NCBI RefSeq assembly: GCF_029227915.1 | Contig: NC_079882.1 | Span: forward strand, 29,068,001 to 29,132,000 | DNA: 64,000 bases | Direction of reading: 5' to 3' | Source: Hydractinia symbiolongicarpus | Lineage: Eukaryota > Cnidaria > Hydrozoa > Anthoathecata > Hydractiniidae | In this document: piece by piece, positions 60,801 to 64,000 of the stretch | How positions within the stretch are numbered: position 1 is the stretch's first letter | How the letters are laid out: the number at the start of each line of letters is the position of its first letter | The notes under the pieces: generated by a model | What the model saw: the letters and a program-made list of their open reading frames with translations, nothing else | Databases searched by the model: none | Told to the model about the DNA's origin: nothing | Made by a program: the position numbers and the translations under genes

Positions 60801-63800
60801 ATTATGCAGAAATATTGAGCATAATGCGGTGAATTCATTAAAACCTTGTTTTCTTTCTTCCAAGGTAAAACCAAGGTGTTTCACAGTTCATCTTTTGTGT
60901 TCTTCTTCTTTTGTTTGATGAAACATGCGGCTTATTTCTTATCAGTGATTAAAAAGTGTTAAAAAAACATTTGGCTGGAACAATTTAGGAATGAATCTGA
61001 AATAAAAAAAGATTAAGAAACGAACAAGTTTTTTATTTAAGAAGTTCACCTGTGATAAGACATTTATATTTAAATTTTATTTTGACTTTTCAAGTTCTTA
61101 TTTGAATCGTGACTCCAACTGAAAGTGTTTTTAAATTTTTTTAACTTTCTTTTCAACATTATGTTTTAAATTTCATTTTCTGAATTGTTTAAACAATGCG
61201 TATGGTTGTTGTATTTGTTGTACGCCATTAAATGTGAAATCATTTTTGATAATAATCTTGTGTTGTTATTCTTGTTGTTCTTGTTGTTTTTGTGGATACA
61301 AAAGATATTTTTGGCATTCGGCTTGTAATTATATGTTTTCAGGTACAAGTCCCCACTATGGCGCACTTTAAATGTAGTGTTGTCAGCCCATTAGTAACAT
61401 CTACTAACCGACTTGTGTGGCAGGCAAGTAAGTTAGAGCAATGCTATGCGTATCTCTGGCGGTAGTTGCAGTCGGGGGAGGGGGGAGGAAGAGCCAGCTG
61501 TTAGGATGGAATCCCCAAGGACGTTAAAACTTTTTGTTACTTATTTATTTACTTACTAAAGAACTGCATCATAGACATCAGGTCAAACTAGCAAACCTAA
61601 TCCCGTTTTTTTTTTTTTTTTTGCAACCTAAATTTTTTTTCACATACGTGTGTCATGTTGACCGTGTAAGCTAAAAAGCGGATGAAAATTTTTTGATTTT
61701 TAGCATATCGTTTTTACTTCAGAAGCATTTTAATGCAAAAAACACACTGTTTAGACCAGCATCATTTAATTTGTCAAACCTAATTTAGGTATTAATTAAT
61801 TGCATAAAAAGTTGTTTAAATAAATTCTATAAAAGCTGTTTTGAATAGAAAAAATGAGCAGTTGAATGCGTAGGTATAGAATGATTAAGCCGCTTCAAAC
61901 GACGTAAAGATTAGCTTTAAAAGTCATAAATTGAAACATTCAATCATTTTTTTGAATGTTATGATTCATGATATCGTCCAATCTAACTATTCAACTTTGC
62001 TCATATTTTATTTATAACAATTAAAATTTCATTGATTTATAGAGAAAAAAAAATTAACGTTTGCTGCGTGTAGACTTGGGTTTTAGAAAGAAGTTTGTTT
62101 TTAAACAGATATTTTTGGTGTTCATTTTTTAGGCGCTATATATGACATAATATTTTGCGAATTGTACCTGCTTGTTTGCGTGTGTATGGATGAAAATGCG
62201 TCAACATTTATATACTTTGCATAAGTTAAAAGACTTTGTCGGTTTTGTCTTTACTTGTATTAATGTTGTAATCCGTCGTCGTCTGTCGTCGTCGTCTGTC
62301 GTCGTCGTCTCGTTTGTTGTCGTTTTTTGTTTTGTTTTTGCTCGTCGTCGTAGGTTTTATCGTTGTTGTTGTCGTCATTGCGTCCTTTTTGTCATATTGG
62401 GTTTCGTTGTTGCTGTTGTTGTTGTTGTTTTGACGAAGAGTTTTAGCCAAGTAGATTTAGTTAACGTACTGTGATGAAAAATTTGTATTTATATTGCATC
62501 TGATGTTGTTGCTACACCTAACGCCTTTAGCTGACTTAATTTTAGGGACTTGAAACAATAATAATAATAATAATAATAATACAAATAATAATAAAACAAA
62601 TATATGTAAAGAATGAGGACGGAACTCATTGATGAGAATTATGTCTTGTTCGACAAACAGACATTAAGAGAATATGCAACATGTTCTCGAAATGGTTCTC
62701 TTAAAAGAAGCATGTCAGAAACTTTGTTTACCTTAAAAGATAAATGTTCTAAGTATGTGTCTATCATTTCGCCTGCTGCTTCACGTAGAGGACGAAGTTT
62801 ACGTGGCGACTCAACTGATGACGTGCGATCTGCATTGATGCATTCCAGTCAAAAATCCTCCAAACATTCCAGACGGAAATTCGCAGGACCAGATATCTTG
62901 ATGGAAAGACGAAAAAGTATCAAAGGGATGACCAGGTGAGTTTGCTACTTTTTCCTGTTTCTTCTGCCACAAGGATCAACTCACGTTTTTTTTTTTAGTT
63001 TTAATTTGATTCACTATTAATTAGTTGTGTTTGTACCTTTTTACCACTTTGTTGGTAATTTTTTGGTGTATCTATGACAACGCTTATTTTTGTATTAAAA
63101 CCTCCAAAATCTAGTAAAGAAGTTCACAGAACCTCCTCAAATCTCATCAAATTGTAAATAGAGTGGAAACCGTTTTGATGTGACATTAGTCGCATGACGC
63201 ATTTTCTACTCGTTTGTTTTCAGTTTTTCAATCTTTTCTTGTCTTTTAATTTTATCATGATAACGAATCTATATTTTGAAGATCTTGCGTTTAGACCTGT
63301 TTCTGTTCGTGATTTCCGCGCTTGGGTTCTACGAAGCTCATCAGACAGCGACTTTCGTTTCGCAGAAGAATTTGAGGTGAGTAACGCTCTTTTCTTTAAA
63401 AAGATCTGCCAAAAGCTTTCCATTTCATGTTATAACTTGAAACATATTCTAAAACTGCATTATTTATTGTGCAAATTCATGTGTGACGTCATATAAAAAA
63501 CCGCATTGGCCATCTACCTGTGCATTTTAATACTCCTACGGTTGCTAGGAGATTTTCGATCTTATACGTCACTGTTTGTTCTGCATTTTATCATCTCGTG
63601 AAATAACATATTCTGCTTTTTAGTCCATGCGAGATGTTGGTAAATTTGAACGACATGAGGTGGCTGACATGCCGGAGAACCGCGGTAAAAATAGATACGT
63701 GAACGTGCTTGCATGTAAGGATGAAATATATCGTGCTATTACTTAATGTAATCCACATTGAAATGTTCTGTATTTTCGCGTTTGCAAACTTTTGCAAGAT

Positions 63801-63956
63801 ACCTTGACTTGCCCGTCAGTGTTACTGTGTTTATACCAAATGTTAAGTCTACGAGAATAATTTTATCAACATTGTTTAGATGATTATACACGAGTAAAAT
63901 TAACGTCGATTGACGATGAACCTGGTTCGGATTATATCAACGCAAATTATGTACAC
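48806..63956 (+). CDS. Receptor-type protein tyrosine phosphatase with mucin-like ectodomain (partial, runs off right edge)
   Basis: Exons: 48806-48844, 49559-51197, 51458-51713, 53188-53270, 53962-54079, 62612-62935, 63295-63376, 63624-63714, 63880-63956. All phases agree; 903 codons so far, no stop. Residues 1-22 are a signal peptide split by intron 1 (MTMESFFQVFIIL then LLAISPVYS). Residues ~25-500 are extremely Ser/Thr-rich, with a four-fold PTTP repeat (~472-490), suggesting heavy O-glycosylation. The region ~535-672, with YNGPL-type motif CNGPLKPGTSYRFQVEAEL, resembles the membrane-proximal FN3-like unit of R3 RPTPs; it contains furin-like RFRR and RMKR. The TM helix is ~684-707, followed by CRRRQR. 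A basic linker (SRRGRSLRGDS) precedes the PTP domain: DFRFAEEFE, NRGKNRYVNVLAYDYTRVKL, SDYINANY. The catalytic HC(X)5R loop lies beyond the window. The 8.5 kb intron before 62612 has a weak acceptor. Confidence 0.88.
50939..50988 (+). repeat. 12-bp coding tandem repeat
   Basis: Four near-identical units of CCNACGACACCA encode PTTP repeats inside the phosphatase ectodomain. The reading frame is kept. Confidence 0.9.
53429..53624. repeat. 49-bp tandem repeat with internal palindrome, four copies
   Basis: Each unit runs from TTGATTTTTCGCGAAGAT to AACAATTTTTACG and carries TTCGTAT-cgct-ATACGAA, a 7-bp inverted repeat with a 4-bp spacer. The third and fourth copies have drifted. It lies in the phosphatase intron before the transmembrane exon. 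Confidence 0.9.
53896..53930. repeat. Near-perfect 35-bp palindrome
   Basis: Arms CACTCATAATTTCTACA and TGTAGAAATTATGAGTG flank a single central base, 31 bp before the transmembrane exon. TTTCTACAAT repeats once more just downstream. Confidence 0.9.
55190..55317. repeat. GTT-rich simple sequence
   Basis: A run of TGTTGTT/TTGTTTTTG units with interruptions. Confidence 0.85.
57355..57760. repeat. 129-bp tandem repeat, about three copies
   Basis: The block containing TTCAGCATACTTTATTTGTT, CTGTGCCAAATTT and CCAATTTTGGCCTAAAATGA recurs with TTCAGCATAC at 57422, 57551 and 57679. Copies are roughly 90 percent alike by eye. Confidence 0.85.
58165..58970. mobile_element. TIR element with internal hairpin, about 0.8 kb
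   Basis: The left end GGCCGAAATACACGATCA and the inverted right end GGGCTGAAATACACGATCA match. Further in, both sides carry repeated AAACTGACAGTTTAAACTGA-type motifs. A separate hairpin (about 58315-58355) has 17-bp arms TTAACCTTGGAGGAA / TTCCTCCAAGGTTAA. No transposase. The superfamily is undetermined because no target duplication is clear. Confidence 0.65.
62270..62435. repeat. GTC/GTT triplet-rich simple sequence
   Basis: GTCGTCGTCTGTC units grade into GTTGTTGTT. The 100-codon + frame across it (62172-62474) is low complexity and not a gene. Confidence 0.85.
62557..62580. repeat. AAT microsatellite
   Basis: Eight AAT units, some 30 bp before the first cytoplasmic exon of the phosphatase. 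Confidence 0.9.
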
Positions 63957-64000
63957 GTAAGTTGATGCCACTGGTCATTAGTTCATGTTTATTATAACAG

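Larger units (their letters stand above)
54080..62611. other. 8.5 kb intron of the receptor phosphatase, between TM and cytoplasmic exons
   Basis: It holds GTT-rich DNA (55190-55317), a 129-bp tandem repeat (57355-57760), a TIR element (58165-58970), T runs (61606-61622), GTC-rich DNA (62270-62435) and an AAT microsatellite (62557-62580). Open frames such as 55811-56230 (minus) are AT-driven and lack features. No additional exon could be supported, but a small one could be missed. Confidence 0.5.

Noticed and set aside
61342-61440. Possible juxtamembrane exon (AG then YKSPLWRTLNVV)
   Set aside because: It opens in the right phase but has no donor in the phase needed for the next exon, and a stop follows quickly.
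62172-62474. 100-codon + frame
   Set aside because: It is a translation of a GTC/GTT microsatellite.

Overview
The window reads as AT-rich animal nuclear DNA: split genes with GT/AG introns, long repeat-filled introns, and one gene roughly every 10-15 kb. Protein matches are to metazoan families. The mix of conserved gene structure and repeat types (tRNA-derived SINE, short Helitrons, many TIR elements, GCTA microsatellites) fits a non-bilaterian such as a medusozoan cnidarian, but that placement is inference. All gene identities come from reading the translations against remembered family features; no database search was possible.

Layout from left to right. (1) BNIP1/SEC20, an ER SNARE, on the + strand at 257-2759 in two coding exons. 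(2) About 3.9 kb of intergenic DNA with a pogo-like remnant. (3) A MASK-type gene (ANKHD1/ANKRD17 family) on the minus strand at 25313-6712: 26 coding exons whose phases all join and give 2,194 codons plus stop. It has two ankyrin blocks, a Lys/Glu-rich segment, one KH domain and, unexpectedly, a SAM domain near the C terminus. Its 7.7 kb first intron holds a dead DD34E Tc1-like transposase, a short Helitron and a hAT-like element. (4) MRPL23 (mitochondrial ribosomal protein uL23m) on the minus strand at 39041-26359, four small coding exons spread over 12.7 kb. Its introns hold an unrecognised + strand gene candidate (27322-28621), an 18-G TIR element, and a 2.1 kb integrase-bearing DNA transposon with a perfect 6-bp target duplication. 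(5) A 179-bp head-to-head promoter, then CUEDC2 on the + strand at 39221-45068, ten coding exons, with two CUE-like domains. (6) About 3.7 kb of intergenic DNA. (7) A receptor-type protein tyrosine phosphatase on the + strand from 48806, running off the right edge: signal peptide, long Ser/Thr-rich mucin-like ectodomain, juxtamembrane region with furin-like sites, one transmembrane helix, and the start of the PTP domain.

The genes are unrelated in function (ER membrane fusion, ankyrin/KH scaffold, mitoribosome, ubiquitin binding, cell-surface phosphatase). The only layout that implies shared control is the MRPL23/CUEDC2 divergent pair. The most informative non-genic content is the mobile DNA: a precisely bounded integrase transposon, a four-copy family of tiny Helitrons carrying GTCT repeats and 3' hairpins, a tRNA-derived SINE family, and several TIR elements.
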